A DNA stretch of 64,000 nucleotides from Tetrahymena elliotti 4EA (GCA_000231825.2 JH720298.1:255489-319488), one strand, 5' to 3'. Numbered from the stretch's first letter, positions 1 to 13,900 are shown. Translations and numbers: made by a program. The notes: generated by a model from the sequence alone, not told the origin.

Positions 1-750
1 TTAAAAACCTTTTTTTCAATGAAGATTAGAATGTTTTATTTAACTTTTTCCCAAAGCCAATTATTAGATTAAATTAAGATAATGAAATTCTTAATCTCAA
101 ATAAATTAAAGAAGAAGAACACCAGTAAAATAAAAAACTTGCTCAAACTAGGAGAAAATAAAGGAGACTTAATATAGGATTTAAAGAAAATGGAATCCTG
201 GCTAAAGTCGTATCAAAATTTTAGAAGCATTCAGATAAAATGAGTAATTATGAGAAATTATACAGTCACTACTCAAAGCTAGCCAAGTAATGTTAAGAAA
301 AGTAAGTAAATATTATTTTCAAAAAGTAACAAATCTTACATTATTATAATAGCAATTCTTAATCCTAGATAAACAAGAAGCTGATTGAGTTATTAGGAGA
401 CGAAATGAGAAAAATTTTTGAAGTGACAGATTAGTAAGTTAATTTCATTTTTCATAAAGAATATTTAATTTTTTTTAAATTAATTAAGCCTTTAAAAAAA
501 ATAAACTCAAAAAGTTTCAGAGTAATTGCAATAAAATGAAAATATAGAAATGCTTAATAAAATTGATGATCAAAACTAGAAAAAAGAATAATCTTAAAAC
601 TAAATATTTGATAAAGATTAAGAAAAAAAAAATAATTTCACCAAAAACCAAGAAATTTAAAATCAAATTCCTGTCTTAAATTAATAGAAAAATGATAATT
701 CTATCTAACTGATTGTCTTTGAAGATGAATTAAATTAAACCAATTCATGA
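1..750 (+). CDS. 3' end of two-TM family protein gene (5' partial)
   Basis: Open at the left edge; the readable frame begins at base 3. Exons are 3-301, 353-433 and 489-750, with GT..AG introns of 51 and 55 bp, ending at TGA 748-750. The first residues contain VLFNFFPKP, which also occurs in the downstream gene at 10947-14564 and, with small changes, in the one at 15622-19151. The two introns sit at the same places and in the same phase 2 as the last two introns of those genes, and the penultimate exon (81 nt) matches their 78 nt. The C-terminus LIVFEDELNQ resembles the acidic tails of those genes. I infer that this is the cytosolic tail of a third tandem paralog whose membrane part lies left of the window. 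Molecular function is unknown. Confidence 0.8.
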
Positions 751-1188
751 ATTTAATTACTTTTAGTATTTGTAAAAAAATTCATAGCCTTTAAAAATGA
801 AAATTTTATTTATGTATTATATTTTATCTCTTAAGAAAAATTTAAAATGTTTCAAAAATTTTTTTATCTAAAATTATAATTAAAAAAAAATGATTTGAAA
901 GTTTTAAAAATCATAAATTTCTTAATTAATCTTATAAAAAGTATCCTTAAAAATTTTTTATTGATTCCTTAAAACTGAATAAAACTTATTTGAAAAAAAA
1001 AAAAATTTTTAATTTAGTTTAAGATTATATGATTTAAAAGCATTTAAAATTTATAAATTTTTTATTTAAGTTAATTTAAAGATCTTTTAGAAAAAGTAAA
1101 CTAAAAACAAATATTTTTCATTCCAGGTTCAAACTGTGTTAAATGCTTATAATATTTTTTCTACTTTGCCTTAAACTTTATTTCAAAT
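751..1188. other. Convergent intergenic region, no gene seen
   Basis: About 440 bp of very A+T-rich DNA between two genes that end facing each other. It presumably holds both 3' untranslated regions. I see no open frame, repeat or RNA structure in it. Confidence 0.6.
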
Positions 1189-4100
1189 TCAATATAACTT
1201 TATATACTCTAAACCAAAAAAACTCCTTTTTATGGTCACCAATTTGAGTTGCTTATAAATATTGTTGGGAATTGAAATTTTGTTTGAGTAGTTCTCAATC
1301 AAAGTAATGATTATCAGATTCTATAGTTTTCTTAGAATCCTGCATAATATTTTTAACTAATTTGGGGTTTGTTGTTCGACACTTTCAAATCCAATATCTA
1401 AATATTTCAAACTCTATAATTTTACTAAGTTTTCACTGATCTATTGGTTCAGATCTTCTAATTTCAAGGAGAAACCTAATTTAAGAGTTAATTATTCAAT
1501 TTATTTTAGATTTACAATTGAATCAAAAAATAATTTAATTCCTTAATTTGTATAGTTTGAGCATTCAAAAATCTCATACTCCAACAATTTAATTTCTTTT
1601 AAATAAGGGAAACATTCTACTATTTAGCAAGCTTGTGACCATTCAATTTCATTTCCTTATGAATTAAAATATAATTTTAAACTTTTCAAATTTTATAAAT
1701 CTCTTATGCTTTACCCTAGCTATAGGACACTTTCTGTTCCTATTTTATTATTTTTTTCTACAAAAATAAGCAAAGAACTTAGACATCTTAATTTGCTAAC
1801 AGATTTAAATAAACACTAAGCACCTTATTAGCCCATAGAATTAGTAGATACTAGTCTTATAACTACATCGGATAAAATATCTAAAGTTGAAAAGCAAAAA
1901 TCAAGATACTTCAACTATTCTAAGCTAAGCAATTAGCTCTTTTCTAAATAGCATTTAACTTAAACTATTGTATTCTTATAAAGATCATCATTTTAAGCAA
2001 TATTATTTTAGTCGTAAATATTAGTATCATTTGGTTTTTCAATTTATTTTTTTGCTGAAATTGCCCTTGAAAAATGAAAATTTTTAATGTCGTGAACAAA
2101 CTAAATTGAATTAAGAAATGGCAGATCCTTTAACAAGTTTATGGTGAAAATAGATACATAAGAATTGATCTCAAATTTTAAATAGATCAATTTGTGTAAA
2201 TTTTTTAATTATTACCTCACTGAAATCATGTCTTATTATGTAAAATGAGCATCATGAAATTACAGACAAAGCTCATATAAATTTTTTAGTCCAGAAATTT
2301 TTAGAAATAATTAATCCATTTACTGAGCATTCGAGTTTTGAGATTCAAAATTAATATCTAAAAACTTTAGTGAAATCTTATTACTTAGTCCTGCAGCCAT
2401 AGAATCAAATAAAATTTAATTATTTTAAATCTTTTATTCACTCTTTAAAAGTAGTTTCAAAAATTTTAAATTAGTTAAATATTTGATGCTCTCAAAAATA
2501 CAAATCAGTTATTCTTAAGAAAGATAATCTTCAAAGCAAACATTTAAACGCTTTAGGTTAGTCTTATTATGAAAAACAGTTTTAAGATTTTAAAAGCCTT
2601 GCTCGCTAAAGATTTTTAATTTCAAATCTAAGCTTTGCAAAGAACTTAATTTATCAATACTTTAAATGAGTGACTAGCTTGTGGCATCAAATAAATTTAA
2701 AGTAGGTATAAAAAGAGTCAAATACTCTAAATTATGCATATTCTGAATACTTTTAGCTGCTAATAAAGCATCAAATTCATCCCAAGTTTAGGATTCTTGG
2801 AACATAATTGAACAAATTTTTAATTGAGATAAATTTTTAAGGATATTTCCAAAGCTTTGTAGCTTAATTTTACTTTTTGAATTAACATTTAAAATGAATT
2901 ATTTCATTTAATTGTTTGACTAAAGAACTTCAGACCAGAATTTTAATGTTAGTTAATCTTTTGATATTTCTTCTACAAACTTGATTGATAAATTAAATTT
3001 TTAAAGTTTTTAAATAACTTGTTAAAATTATGAGATTGTCTAAACATCAATTATCTAAAAAGGAGCTAGATGATCAACATTTAATTTTAAAGATCTTAAG
3101 CTTTGTTAATTGCTTAAACCCTTAAATAATATCTCAAAAATATTTTGAGAAACAGAAAAGTTAGATCTAAAATTAATTTTTATTGAATCAATAGCTTAGA
3201 TAGAACTTAGCTTATCTACTAATTCCTAAAATTGCTACTCTTATGATGAGCTTTTTTCACTGCAATATACTGATGCAAGAAATTTAAGAACTTTAAGATT
3301 TTTTAAATTCTAAAAGCTTGAAACTTATTCAATAATATCATCTAAATTCTATCCAAATTAGATTTTATATGTCAAGTGTTCAAGATTTGTAAGACTCTGA
3401 ATAGCATTTGCAATTCCTAACTTATTCAATTTCATAATTTCTATAAATTGCAAATGAAGCTTTAGTGTTTTTAAATTAGTTAAAGAGCTTATGCATTTAA
3501 ATAACTCAACCAGTATATATTTTGGCATTTTATTAAATCTGTCAATATTAACCTAAAGAGCTTCTAAGTGATTTAATTATTTTAATTAATTAACTAAATA
3601 TCCCATTCCATTTTGAGAAGTTAATTAGCACTATTTAAAATGCAAGGCAAATCTTTTTAAACTTTTTAAGTAAGTAATTCCATCAGAAAAGCATGATAAA
3701 GATGACTAAAATGCTTAATTCATTTAAATTTCTAAGCTCTGCAAATTTTATAAATTTTTATACATCTCCCTTAAACTGTATCCGTGATCATCCAAAGAGT
3801 CATTTTTTTGTGAAAATGTTACTATTAAAGTTAATTCTTAGAGAGAGTACAAATTTTTCAATCCAATGCTTAATAGCATGCCAATATCCTTTACCTACAT
3901 TGATGGCTGATCGATTTTTAATTACATTTTCTTTATGTTTTAAAGACTTTAAAAAGAGGAAAACAGTCTGAAAAGAAAATCATTCATTTGAAAAACGCTT
4001 TTTCCGATGGTAACAAACAAGCTTTCTAACTCTTAGTTTTTTTCAAAATATTCTTTTAATTTCTAAGTTTCATCAATTACATTCAAAAAATATTTTAGTG

Positions 4101-4209
4101 ATAAAGTAAGTTCCCTAGCTTTCTAATATTTTTCCAACTACAAATTTAAGTTTTCTAAATTTTAATCATTACTTAGATAGATTTTATTTTATTTTTCTTT
4201 TGAACCCAT
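1189..4209 (-). CDS. Large leucine-rich-repeat protein, single exon
   Basis: One uninterrupted frame of 1006 codons (ATG at 4209, TGA at 1191-1189) with TAA/TAG read as Gln. The protein is built of degenerate 25-35-residue repeats with a core like LxNLxxLKxLxLxL, for example LTNLKTLKLHLQF, FQNLKNLKVLKFL and LQNLKSLKLYFNS. They run from about residue 100 to the C-terminus, so the fold is most likely a long LRR solenoid of the ribonuclease-inhibitor type. No signal peptide, TM segment, kinase or F-box is visible. Ciliate genomes carry many such LRR-only proteins, usually assumed to be protein-interaction scaffolds; the partner is unknown here. The gene is divergent from another LRR gene starting 420 bp away, which suggests an old inverted duplication or a shared promoter. 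Certain about the frame; moderately sure of the LRR call. Confidence 0.85.
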
Positions 4210-4629
4210 TTTCAATTTTTATTTAATTTATTTAATCTTTTAAATTTCTAAAACGACTTTTAAGACTCACAACAGAAAATATACAAAAATTAAAAAGCTA
4301 AAGAGTCATTAAAATAAAATATAATTTTAATTAAAACATAAGGCAGATAATCTAAAACTAATATGAAATCTAATCTTAGAAAAAATTGTTTTTATTAAAC
4401 TTAAAAAAGAAATAATATGATTGAAAAAATAAAAATTTTTAGATTTATAAAAATGACTATTTTGTGGTATTTAAAACCTATGTAAAATAAAAGAAATTTT
4501 TTAGAATAATACATTTTCTTTCATTAATGAATTAATAAATTTCAGCTTTCTCTCAAATAAATTATAATAAATATTAGAAATTTGATTAACTAATCTAGGA
4601 AGGAATTTAATTAAAGCAATACATAAATA
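4210..4629. promoter_or_regulatory. Bidirectional upstream region of the LRR gene pair
   Basis: The 420 bp between two head-to-head start codons must hold both promoters and 5' leaders. It is almost pure A+T with poly-A and poly-T runs. I cannot point to a specific element. Confidence 0.45.
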
Positions 4630-7557
4630 ATGGAGGAGAAGAAAAGTATAAAACAAATCTATTTAACTGATTTTAGTTCTGAAGAATAAAACTCAAAAGA
4701 AATTTAAGATAACTTATAATTAGATGAAATTTCATTTTTTGTGCATAAATCTTAAAATGCTTAAAATTTATTGATGCAAATTTAAAGATATTGCTAACTA
4801 TTGCAAAACTTAAAAAGTATATCTATTTGTATATTAGCTAATATTTTCATTGGATAAAGAGGAATAGAAATTATCTTTGAAACATTAAAAAATATGAAAG
4901 CTCTTTAACATTTAAAGTTAAAAATTGATTAGGGAAACCAATTTGGATAAAATAACGGTAAAGCGCTTATTGAAGGACTCAATGAATTAAAAGGTCTAAT
5001 TTCTTTGAACTTAAAATTAAATGTATTTAACAATGCAAAATAACAAGAATCAGATATAATTGGTAAATGCTTTGGCGAATTAACTTAATTGGAAAGTTTA
5101 TCACTAACAATTTATAGATATTAGGGAGAAAGAAAAATGTATTCTGAAGTTATTAACTCTATTAAAAACTTAGTGAATTTATAAAGTCTTAGATTGAAGA
5201 TAAAAGACAGCTATTTAAAGACTTTTGACCTCTATAATCTTTTGAATTTTGAAAACACCAATTTACCTAATTTGCAAGAATTCTCACTTTCTTGTTCAAA
5301 AGATAATAAATTCAAATCTCCTTCAAGTGATGTTTTGGAATAATTTTTAAAAGTCGTAAAATTGGATGATAATTTTCTTGTATTTAAAGGACATTAAAAA
5401 TTTTTTGTATTTATTGGAATTTTCTAACAAATTCATTACTTTAAAAATGTCAAAAGGCTATCTATTGAATTAGGCAAAAGTCTTCCCAATCATTTTATAG
5501 GACTAGCACTTGATTTACTCAAAGATTTTTAAAATGTGATATTTCCTGAATTAAAAATTAATTTAGATTATTTTGAATCACTAGAGGATTTAACCAAATT
5601 AATTAAAAAATTGGTAGCATTCTAAGGAATATAAGAATTAGAGTTAAACATAGAGTCAGAATTCTAGATTTTAGAATATTATTCTATATTACGAGAATTA
5701 TCTAAATTAAAAAATCTATAAAAAATATCTTTTTAAGTTTAATCCATATTAGAGATTGATTATGATGAAGAATCAGAAGAAGATGAATTTCAAACAGATG
5801 AGGATGAAGAAGAAGAAGAAAAATAGAAAATATCTAAAGAGGAAACAGAAGAATAAAAAGAAGAGACTATAAAAAGTAATGAAGCTATCGATGAGTAAAA
5901 ACAATAAGAAAATGGCAATGAGCAGTCTATGCAAATAGATTAGATAGAGTATTAATCTCAAAGTAAATCAAAAGAAAAAAAAAGTAAAAAAGTAGATTAA
6001 GAAGTAAATACGATAAAGTAAATACCAGAAAGCCATAATAAAGAATAAGAATCAAATAAAGGAATAGAAATTTAGAAAGAAGAAAAAAAAGAGGAAAAAA
6101 TGTAGTAAATTGAAGGTGAAATTGAAACAAATCTTACATAAAAAAAGATATTTAAATAATCTTTTTAGGATATTTCAGATATAATACATTTTTATTCTAA
6201 GCTAAAAGAAAGTAATTTTACAATTAAAAGCTATGAGCTTGATAAGACCTTTAAATAAATAAGCTTAAATTAATTTTTATCCAAAATAAAATCCATCAAA
6301 CATCTAAAAATTAAATATACTAATGATAATTATGAAGATGAAGATGAAGAAATCCACAAAAAAATTTATTTTGATAGATTTAAGGGACCTGATAATTTAA
6401 AGGTACTGAAAATAGATTTTTACTCTTCACATCTCGAATTTGATAAAATTAATCTTTTCAAGATTATTTAAAATCTTCAAAAACTTGAAAGCTTTTCTCT
6501 CAAATTCAATAGTAGTGAAGTTAAATTGTGCTAAAATGAAATATTGACTCTAAAAGAAACCCTTTTCTCTCTTAGTCATCTAAAACAACTTCACTTTAAT
6601 TTCAGCATAGAAGTATCTGAAAATCATTCTGAAATATAAACTTTATTTGAGGGATTCAAATAGTTGACACTCGACAAATTTAAATTTTCAATTCCTGAAA
6701 TAACTTTAGATAGACATAGTTCATAGTATTTTGCAAGTTAGATAGGCAATTTATCAGTCTCAAAAATATTTTAACTTTCTGTACATACAACAAATTAATT
6801 TTTTTATGAAGGAACTGATATCTTTTTAAATAATCTTTTGAATTTCAAATAAATAACAAAACTAGAATTAAAGTTTTAGAAAGATAACATCCATAAAGAA
6901 TAGGTCTAAAAGATTGTTTCATAATTAGTGCATTTAAATTAATTAGAGAATCTTAACTTAATTTTTTCTTTTACAAAAATAAATGTAGAAGATATCAAAT
7001 CTATCAAAAATTCTCTCAAGCAACTTCAATAACTCAAAGAATTAAACTTTTGCATAGATTCATTTTTGGTTTTTTATCTTATCAATTTACATTAAGATTT
7101 ACCATTTTTGTATTTATTTAGTAGCCAGTACTTCCAAATAAAATTCAAGAGAAATGGTTTAAACAGAATCAAGTTTACTAAACAAGAAGCTGATAATTTA
7201 AAAAATTAAAATAAATCTTCAGAATTAGTTAATCAAAAATTTGTTTAAAAGAATTTTGAAATAATGAGAATCAAAATAGAATTGAAAAGTTTAATCTTTT
7301 AAAACTAGATAGAAGACAAATGGGGACTTTAAAACATGGATATACCTTTACTAATAGAATTATAATTAAAATAATAGGTACCAAGTGATTCCAATAAATT
7401 AATCAATTTTTTGAAGTTTTTTAAGTAATATTAAAGAATTAGATATCTCAAATTTAATTTACCAAAAAAATTAATGTCAAAGCCTTATCTTAAAAATATG
7501 TTAGCAATTTTCTTTAAAATAAAATATTTGGTAGAATTCAAACAACTTTATTTTTGA
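4630..7557 (+). CDS. Leucine-rich-repeat protein with acidic insert, single exon
   Basis: Uninterrupted frame of 975 codons from ATG 4630 to TGA 7555-7557. LRR-like units are spread over the protein (LQNLKSISICIL, LVNLQSLRLKIK, LSKLKNLQKISFQ, LENLNLIFSF). They are split by a highly charged, probably disordered insert at about residues 377-505, starting DYDEESEEDE and followed by Gln/Glu/Lys-rich sequence. No signal peptide or TM segment is seen. Architecture and size resemble the divergent neighbour at 1189-4209, so the two are probably old paralogs, though the sequences are far apart. A scaffold or binding role is inferred from the repeat class only. A damaged copy of the last ~110 bp follows the stop codon (7640-7770). 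Confidence 0.85.
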
Positions 7558-7639
7558 ATTAAAAATATTTCTTCAATTTTGCTTTCAACAACTGAAAGAT
7601 GATCCATCAATTAATATTTTAGCTTGCTTTATTGAACAT

Positions 7640-7770
7640 TTTTAAATGATACTCAAGAATCCTATATGCCAAAATTAATTTACCAAAACGAGTAATATCT
7701 ATTTTTATGCTAAAAGAGTATTTTAAGAGTAATCTTGAAATAAAATATTTGATAGAATTCAAACAAGAAT
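7640..7770 (+). repeat. Degenerate duplicate of the 3' end of the LRR gene
   Basis: The stretch beginning ATTAATTTACCAAAAC and ending ATATTTGATAGAATTCAAAC repeats, with substitutions and indels, the last coding segment of the gene at 4630-7557 (about 7441-7550). There the same words appear as TTTAATTTACCAAAAA and ATATTTGGTAGAATTCAAAC. It lies after the stop codon and is not open for any length, so it is a relic of a tandem duplication or the remnant of a longer original C-terminus. Confidence 0.65.
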
Positions 7771-8346
7771 ATTAATAAATTATATTTTTTATGTTTAATG
7801 TATTTAAACTTTTAGGAAAATTAAATTGAAATTCTCTTCTTTTTTTGTGTTTTTTTTCTTCTCAGCCTTTTCAAATTTCATTTTTAAAATTATTTACGCA
7901 AGGAAGGTATTTTTGAAATATCTTTCAATTAAATTTAAAATAATAAGAAATAGTTTTATTTTGAAGATAAAAATGAAGTAAAAGTAAAATAAATAAAAGA
8001 ATTAATAATGAAAGTGCAATTATTTCTAATATCTTATAATTCAAATAAAAAGAAGAAAGAACGTACATGTCAAATACCATGAAACAATTTAGTTTGCTCT
8101 TTAATATATTTATATAAAAGAATTTACCATGAAAGCATGATATTTAGATTATCAAAAATAGAAGGCCTTTGGAAAATAGAAGGAAAATTTTAAGAATTTT
8201 TCTGAAAATTATTACATTTTCAATTTAATAGTTTGTTTTATGTAAAATTTACTTTTCCTATTTAGTCTTTGCATTTTAAGTATATTAATTAATTTCAATA
8301 TAAGCAATTAGATAATAGTGAAACATTATAAGGTAATTTAATTCAA
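7771..8346. other. Intergenic, no gene seen
   Basis: A+T-rich spacer between the LRR gene remnant and the lipase start. It presumably contains the lipase promoter. No convincing frame, repeat or RNA is visible. Confidence 0.5.
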
Positions 8347-9263
8347 ATGACGAAAGTATTACTATTACTTTTACTAGTTAGTGTGTGTTAATGCATTTAA
8401 TATAATGAAAAAGAAAGCATTTAACTAGCTGCTTATTCCTTAGCAAGCTACTGTAATTCAGATAATTTAAGCCCATATAATTGTGGTAAAATATGTGAAA
8501 GAAGTGGAGAATTAGAAGATGTTAAATTTATGAATGATTATGAGTAGAATTTATTTGGTTATATTGGTTATTTACCTGAAAAGAATTAGATTTTAGTAGT
8601 TTTTAGAGGATCTATTTTAACTGATAAAGAAAATGTATTGATCGACTTAGATATCATAAAGGTTGATTACCCATTTTGCAAATCTTGTAGAATAAGCAAG
8701 GGATTTTTTAATGCCTACAAAAAATTGAAAAACTAAGCAAATATGCTCATTTAAGAATACAAAGAGAGATATAATGTAACAAATTGTAGAGTTTTAAATT
8801 ATTTAAAAATTTTTTTTATTTTAAAAAGGATGCTCTGATAGTTACAACAGGCCATAGCTTAGGAGCTGCTTTAGCCAGTTTATTTGTTGTAGACATATTT
8901 GAAACTTTAAACTATTAAGTATATTATATGTACACTTTTGGATCACCAAGAGTAGGAAACAAACATTTTGCTAAATACTTTGACTCAATTCTTAAACCAG
9001 AAACCAACTTTAGAGTTTTCAAAGCAAAAGACTCAATAGCAAGGTTTCCTACCAGTGCTCTTAATTATTATCATTTTGGGTAAGGAGTTTATTATGATGA
9101 AGAAGATAATTACACATTATGTGTAGATGAATTTGATCCTAGGTGTGATTAGTATTATTTCTGGCAACTTACTTTTGCTGATCATTAAAAATATGTAAAG
9201 TGCACTTTTAGTTAATTTAGGGGTGATCCTATGTGTGTAAATTCTATAAATTAAAATGTTTGA
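8347..9263 (+). CDS. Secreted class 3 (fungal-type) lipase
   Basis: Two exons, 8347-8790 and 8829-9263, joined over a 38-bp intron (GT 8791, AG 8827-8828), give 292 residues. An N-terminal signal peptide (MTKVLLLLLLVSVCQC) routes it to the secretory pathway. Lipase_3 landmarks appear in order: VVFRGS before the lid region, the nucleophile elbow GHSLG (Ser158), the FGSPRVGN strand, a catalytic Asp in KDSIARFP (Asp216) and a late His in FADHQKY (His267). Six or more Cys suggest disulphides. The predicted reaction is hydrolysis of acylglycerols or phospholipids, extracellularly or in food vacuoles or lysosomes, as in the large ciliate family of digestive lipases. Length is normal. Nothing nearby looks functionally linked. 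Confidence 0.93.
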
Positions 9264-10946
9264 AAGAATTTTTAATCTAAATAAATTTAAAGAAATATTT
9301 TGTTAAATGTTATAAAAAAAATTAATAAATTAGAAAAAAATTAAAATCAATATTTCTATTATTAATTAAATAAAATTTACCATAATTCATCACTTTTAAA
9401 TATTAAATTCAAGTATTTTAAGAAAGCTACTATTGAATAAATTTTTAGTTAGATTTAATAATTAAATTTAATATGAAAATAAAATAAAAATTTTTAGATT
9501 ATATAAATTTCATATTGAATAATTATATCAAATTTAATTAAAATTATCAAAAATGATAATTTAAATGATTGTTTAAATTTTAAAATATTTTTTAAATTAA
9601 AGTGATTCGAAAATATGTTAAATTTTTATTTATTTGATAAAATCAAATCTCCAAATGAAGTTATTACTTAATTCTTTGCATAATTCATTAAATTATAGTA
9701 AAAATTTAATAAATTGTATTATTTTTCGTTCACAGATCTAATTAAAGCAGTGTCATTTCTTTAATTTAAATTTAATGTCCAAACATCAAGTTTAAGCTTA
9801 AAAAATAATTAAAAAACAATTATTTTTGATATAAAGAGGGATAGTTCTTCCATTTATAATTTATTAATATTTATTTATTTTATTTTTCAGAAACTTTTTT
9901 AATTATTTTCTTTCATTTTTAACAAATATTCTTTTTGTTAAAGTTGAATTTTTTTTATTTGGGAGTTATCTTACTGATTTTATTATTATTTAGCATAAAG
10001 TTACTTTAACTCTTTCATTTTATTTGCTTAAAGCAATAAATTTAATTAACAAATAAATAAACATTCAAGTCAAAACATAAGCATTTAATTATCTTAAACC
10101 CTGATCATTTTATGATATTAAAAAAACTCATTTTATCCCACATAAAAATTGAAAAATACAAGATAATAAATGGATTAAATTACTTAAAATTTCTAAATAA
10201 CAAGAACTAATATTTAACTATTGGATTAAGTAAAGTAAATCAATTTGATTTTCAAAAAAATATTTATTTTTATTTTTTAACTTATTTAATGAAGGAAAAG
10301 AGTCTTCAAAACAAAATGAAAAATTTTACTCAAATAAATATTAAAACTTAATAAGCTTACTTCTATTTATTTATTTATTTATCTATTTATCTATTTAACA
10401 ATTTAATAATTTTAGAAAGATTTTAATTAGATTATTCATCATTTTTATTAAGAATAACACTTTTATTTAACAAATTTATAAATGAACTTTGATTTCTATT
10501 ATTTTATAAAATTGATAATTTGCTGTTTCTTCAAATATTTTTGTAAAAAAATAAATGGTTTCATTGTCTTTTAAAAATTTAATAAATAAACTAGTGATAT
10601 TTATTAAGTCTGTATAAAAATATATGGATTTATATTATTAAGACGAGTAAAATAACTGGTTTAACAACAGTAAATTAAATTACATCAGACTTCAGCCTAG
10701 AATAATAAAAGCACAAAATTTATGATTAATATACTTCTTTCTAATCATCAGTTCGTAAGGAAATAGTAAATTTGAATGAAAAAATTGATTAGCTTTAGCC
10801 ATAAAATAAAAAATAATAGGTTGAAGAAAAGAAAATAATTGCACTAATAATTATTAATTTTTTGTAAAATAGCTATAAATTAAAGTAATTACAAAAAGTA
10901 AAAACTTAATTCAGTACAAAGCTGTATTAATTATATTAGTAAAATA
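9264..10946. other. Intergenic with simple TTTA/TCTA repeat
   Basis: About 1.7 kb of A+T-rich spacer between two same-strand genes. It contains a microsatellite of TTTA and TCTA units near 10366-10396. Several short glutamine-rich frames around 10640-10900 are broken by TGA within 40 codons and carry no family motif, so I regard them as non-coding or leader sequence. Confidence 0.55.
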
Positions 10947-13900
10947 ATGATTAATCAGATGTGTTTGAGCTCATTCAAGAAATTAGATATTTTTGGGAGT
11001 GAAATTACCCTAAATTATAATAAAGAGAGCTTATTTAGGACACCCTTTGGTGGACTGGTGGCAATTGTTTGTATACTAACTTTAGTTTTGCTTTTTTTCA
11101 ACAATGTAAGATGTTTTTTTCATTTATTTTTGAGAATTTTGACTTGGATTTAACCATTTTTCTAGAACTCAATTAACTTTTATAAAAATAGATTCTGACA
11201 CTTATTGGAAAAAGTAAACAAAAATACTTATTTGTATACTAAGAATATCAAAATATTAATCTTTTTTTAAATATAACTCATTAAGCTTAAGTTTCTACTG
11301 TATCTTCTATATTTTATGATCCAGACCCTGATATTTCTGAAGTTGGATACAACTAAATGATGATTGCTGTGAAATTTAACTAAGAAAATTTTATAGGAAG
11401 ACCTAAGATGAATATAACATTTGAGAAAAGACATTATACAAAATTTTAGAATGGTACATATGATTAGGAGAAAGTAATTCATCATATTTTTCATCATTAT
11501 TAAGCTTTTTACTATAACTGCAAATTTTACATATTTTTAATTTGCTTCTACAATTAATTTTAACTTACATAATAAAAGATACCAGTACCCTTAGAACCTT
11601 GCACTCTCGAGCACTTTGAAAATCTTCCAAACTATCATATTAATTGGACAGAAAATTTTTAGTTATCAGGAATAGGAGATTATCTTTGTTTAAAGTATAT
11701 TTCATAATGAATGAGTTATTTATTTTAAGTATTTTTAACCACCTCTATTTTAAATAATAGAAAAGGAGAAAACTATAAAATTGGAGGAACATATGAAAAT
11801 GAACATTTTTATCATATTAAATATATTTTAAAAGAATGTGTAAATTAAACGGATTACGTTGGATCGTGGAAGCCAGTATGCGATACACCCGAAAACATTA
11901 ATAAAACAACAGAAGATGTTCGTATTAAATTTTTATTTTCAAATACTCTTTTAAATCCAGAAAGCACTTCTGAGCCAATTTAAACCCATGTAGAAACTGT
12001 ATTCTTCAACGTGTAACCTTAATAAGTAATTAATTTTATTTAATTACAAGCGTATGAATTAATTTCTTTATTTATGATGTAATTAATGATTGATTCACAA
12101 CATAAGAGCTATTATTTCCTTAAAATATTTAATAGACTTTGATTTACTGACTTAAAATAATATTTTACATCAATGTTTTGTAATAAACTTATTTTTTTAT
12201 TTAATAATAAGATGTATACTACAGCCAATATAATGCTAAGTGAATAAATAGTAAGAACAGATGAAAGTGTTACTCTCTTTAAAGATATTCAAGAAAAGGA
12301 TTTCATATCATTCAAATAAGGAGATTTTAAACAATAATTCGCTGTTGGAAATTTTACAAAATTTGCAGAAATTTTCTTTTTGAAGAGCAATTTTTCATAC
12401 ACAATTAATAGAACATTCTTAAAAATAGATTAAGTTATTAGTTATATGGGTGGGTTCTGTTAAGTTTTCCTTCTATTTTCAGCCATAATCGGTAATTAAT
12501 TTGATTTTTTCTTTCACTATTAAATTTTTTTAATTAAAACAGTAAGCCAATTTAATGAGTATGTATACAACATAGAATTAGCTAATAAGCTTTATGATTT
12601 TGACATCCAAGATAAATCAAAAAACAAATATAAACCTTTAAGCAAGAACAATACTTAATCTTCTATTAAATTAGGTGTTAAATCAAACATGTCTTAAAAT
12701 ACGCCTGTAAAATACCATACTGAAAGCGACTGCACATAAAGGAGTAACTAAATGTAAAGCTTCAAATATATGTAAGATTCTCCTTTAAACTAGTAAAATA
12801 AAAATAATCTCTTATCAAAGAATGACACTAAGAATTAAGATGATAAAAAAGCAAAGTTACATTAATAATAAAATTAGAAAATTTAGATTTCTTAAGCAGT
12901 ATTAAATATTCATAAAGAGGATAATGGAGAATAAAATGATATGATGTAAAGATTGGACTCTACTAGACCTATTTTTTCTTAGACAAATAATTCTAAAGTT
13001 ATTTAATAATCTAAGTTTAGTTCCTAGAGAGAAATACCAATTATAAATTTAGAAAAATGTGATTATTCTCAAAATATTTTTCTGGAGTAAACTAAAAATA
13101 ATATAAAAAAACTGAATCCTTAATAATCTGATAAGTCAAATAGAGAACAGCTTAATGAAATAGATATAAAAAAAATGAATTCTTCAATAAATAAATAAAA
13201 ATAAAATCATATATAATTAGAAAAACCATACAGTAAAAATAATTTTAATACTATTTATTCTGTACAAAAAGGTAGCTTATTAGACATTAACTCAGAAGTT
13301 ATTCTCAATACTGAATAAGAATAAAATTTAGGCTAAATAGGAGTGCTACATAGTTAGCATATCAGAGTGAAATAGGATAAGAGTGCAAATGATAATAAAT
13401 AATTCTTAGAGTAAGAGCTGAAATATATTGTTTAAAGAGATAGAACCCTATGGCTAAATGTTAAATATTTCATTAATAAAATTAGTTGTGGCAAATTTTA
13501 TAACACAAATGAAGTGGTTTTATTGAATAAAGCTATTGAAATGGTCAAACAAGATTTGGATATTTTCAATATTTTAGATAGATAAAAGGAAATTGAAAAA
13601 TTCAAAAAATTATTCCTTACGCCAGACCAATAAGTTTTATTTAACTTTTTCCCAAAACCATTAATCAAAACCAACTAAGAAGAAGTCCTAATAACAAGAT
13701 AATCTTTGAAGAAATAAGAAACATAAAAATAATAAAGTAGTTTCTCACAACTTAAAAGAAATCAAACTAAGAAATTAAACTTAAAAATGAAAAATGTGTC
13801 TATTCTCTCTAAAGCTGTGATGAAATTCAAGTAAAATTTAAGAAGTTAAGAAATATCTGATTACTAGGCTTTATTCAATTGCTACGAAAAAATGATGCAA

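Noticed and set aside
1120..1140. GGTTCAAACTG, resembling a tRNA B box
   Set aside because: No matching A box, acceptor stem or cloverleaf can be drawn around it, and the flanking sequence is ordinary A+T-rich 3' flank.
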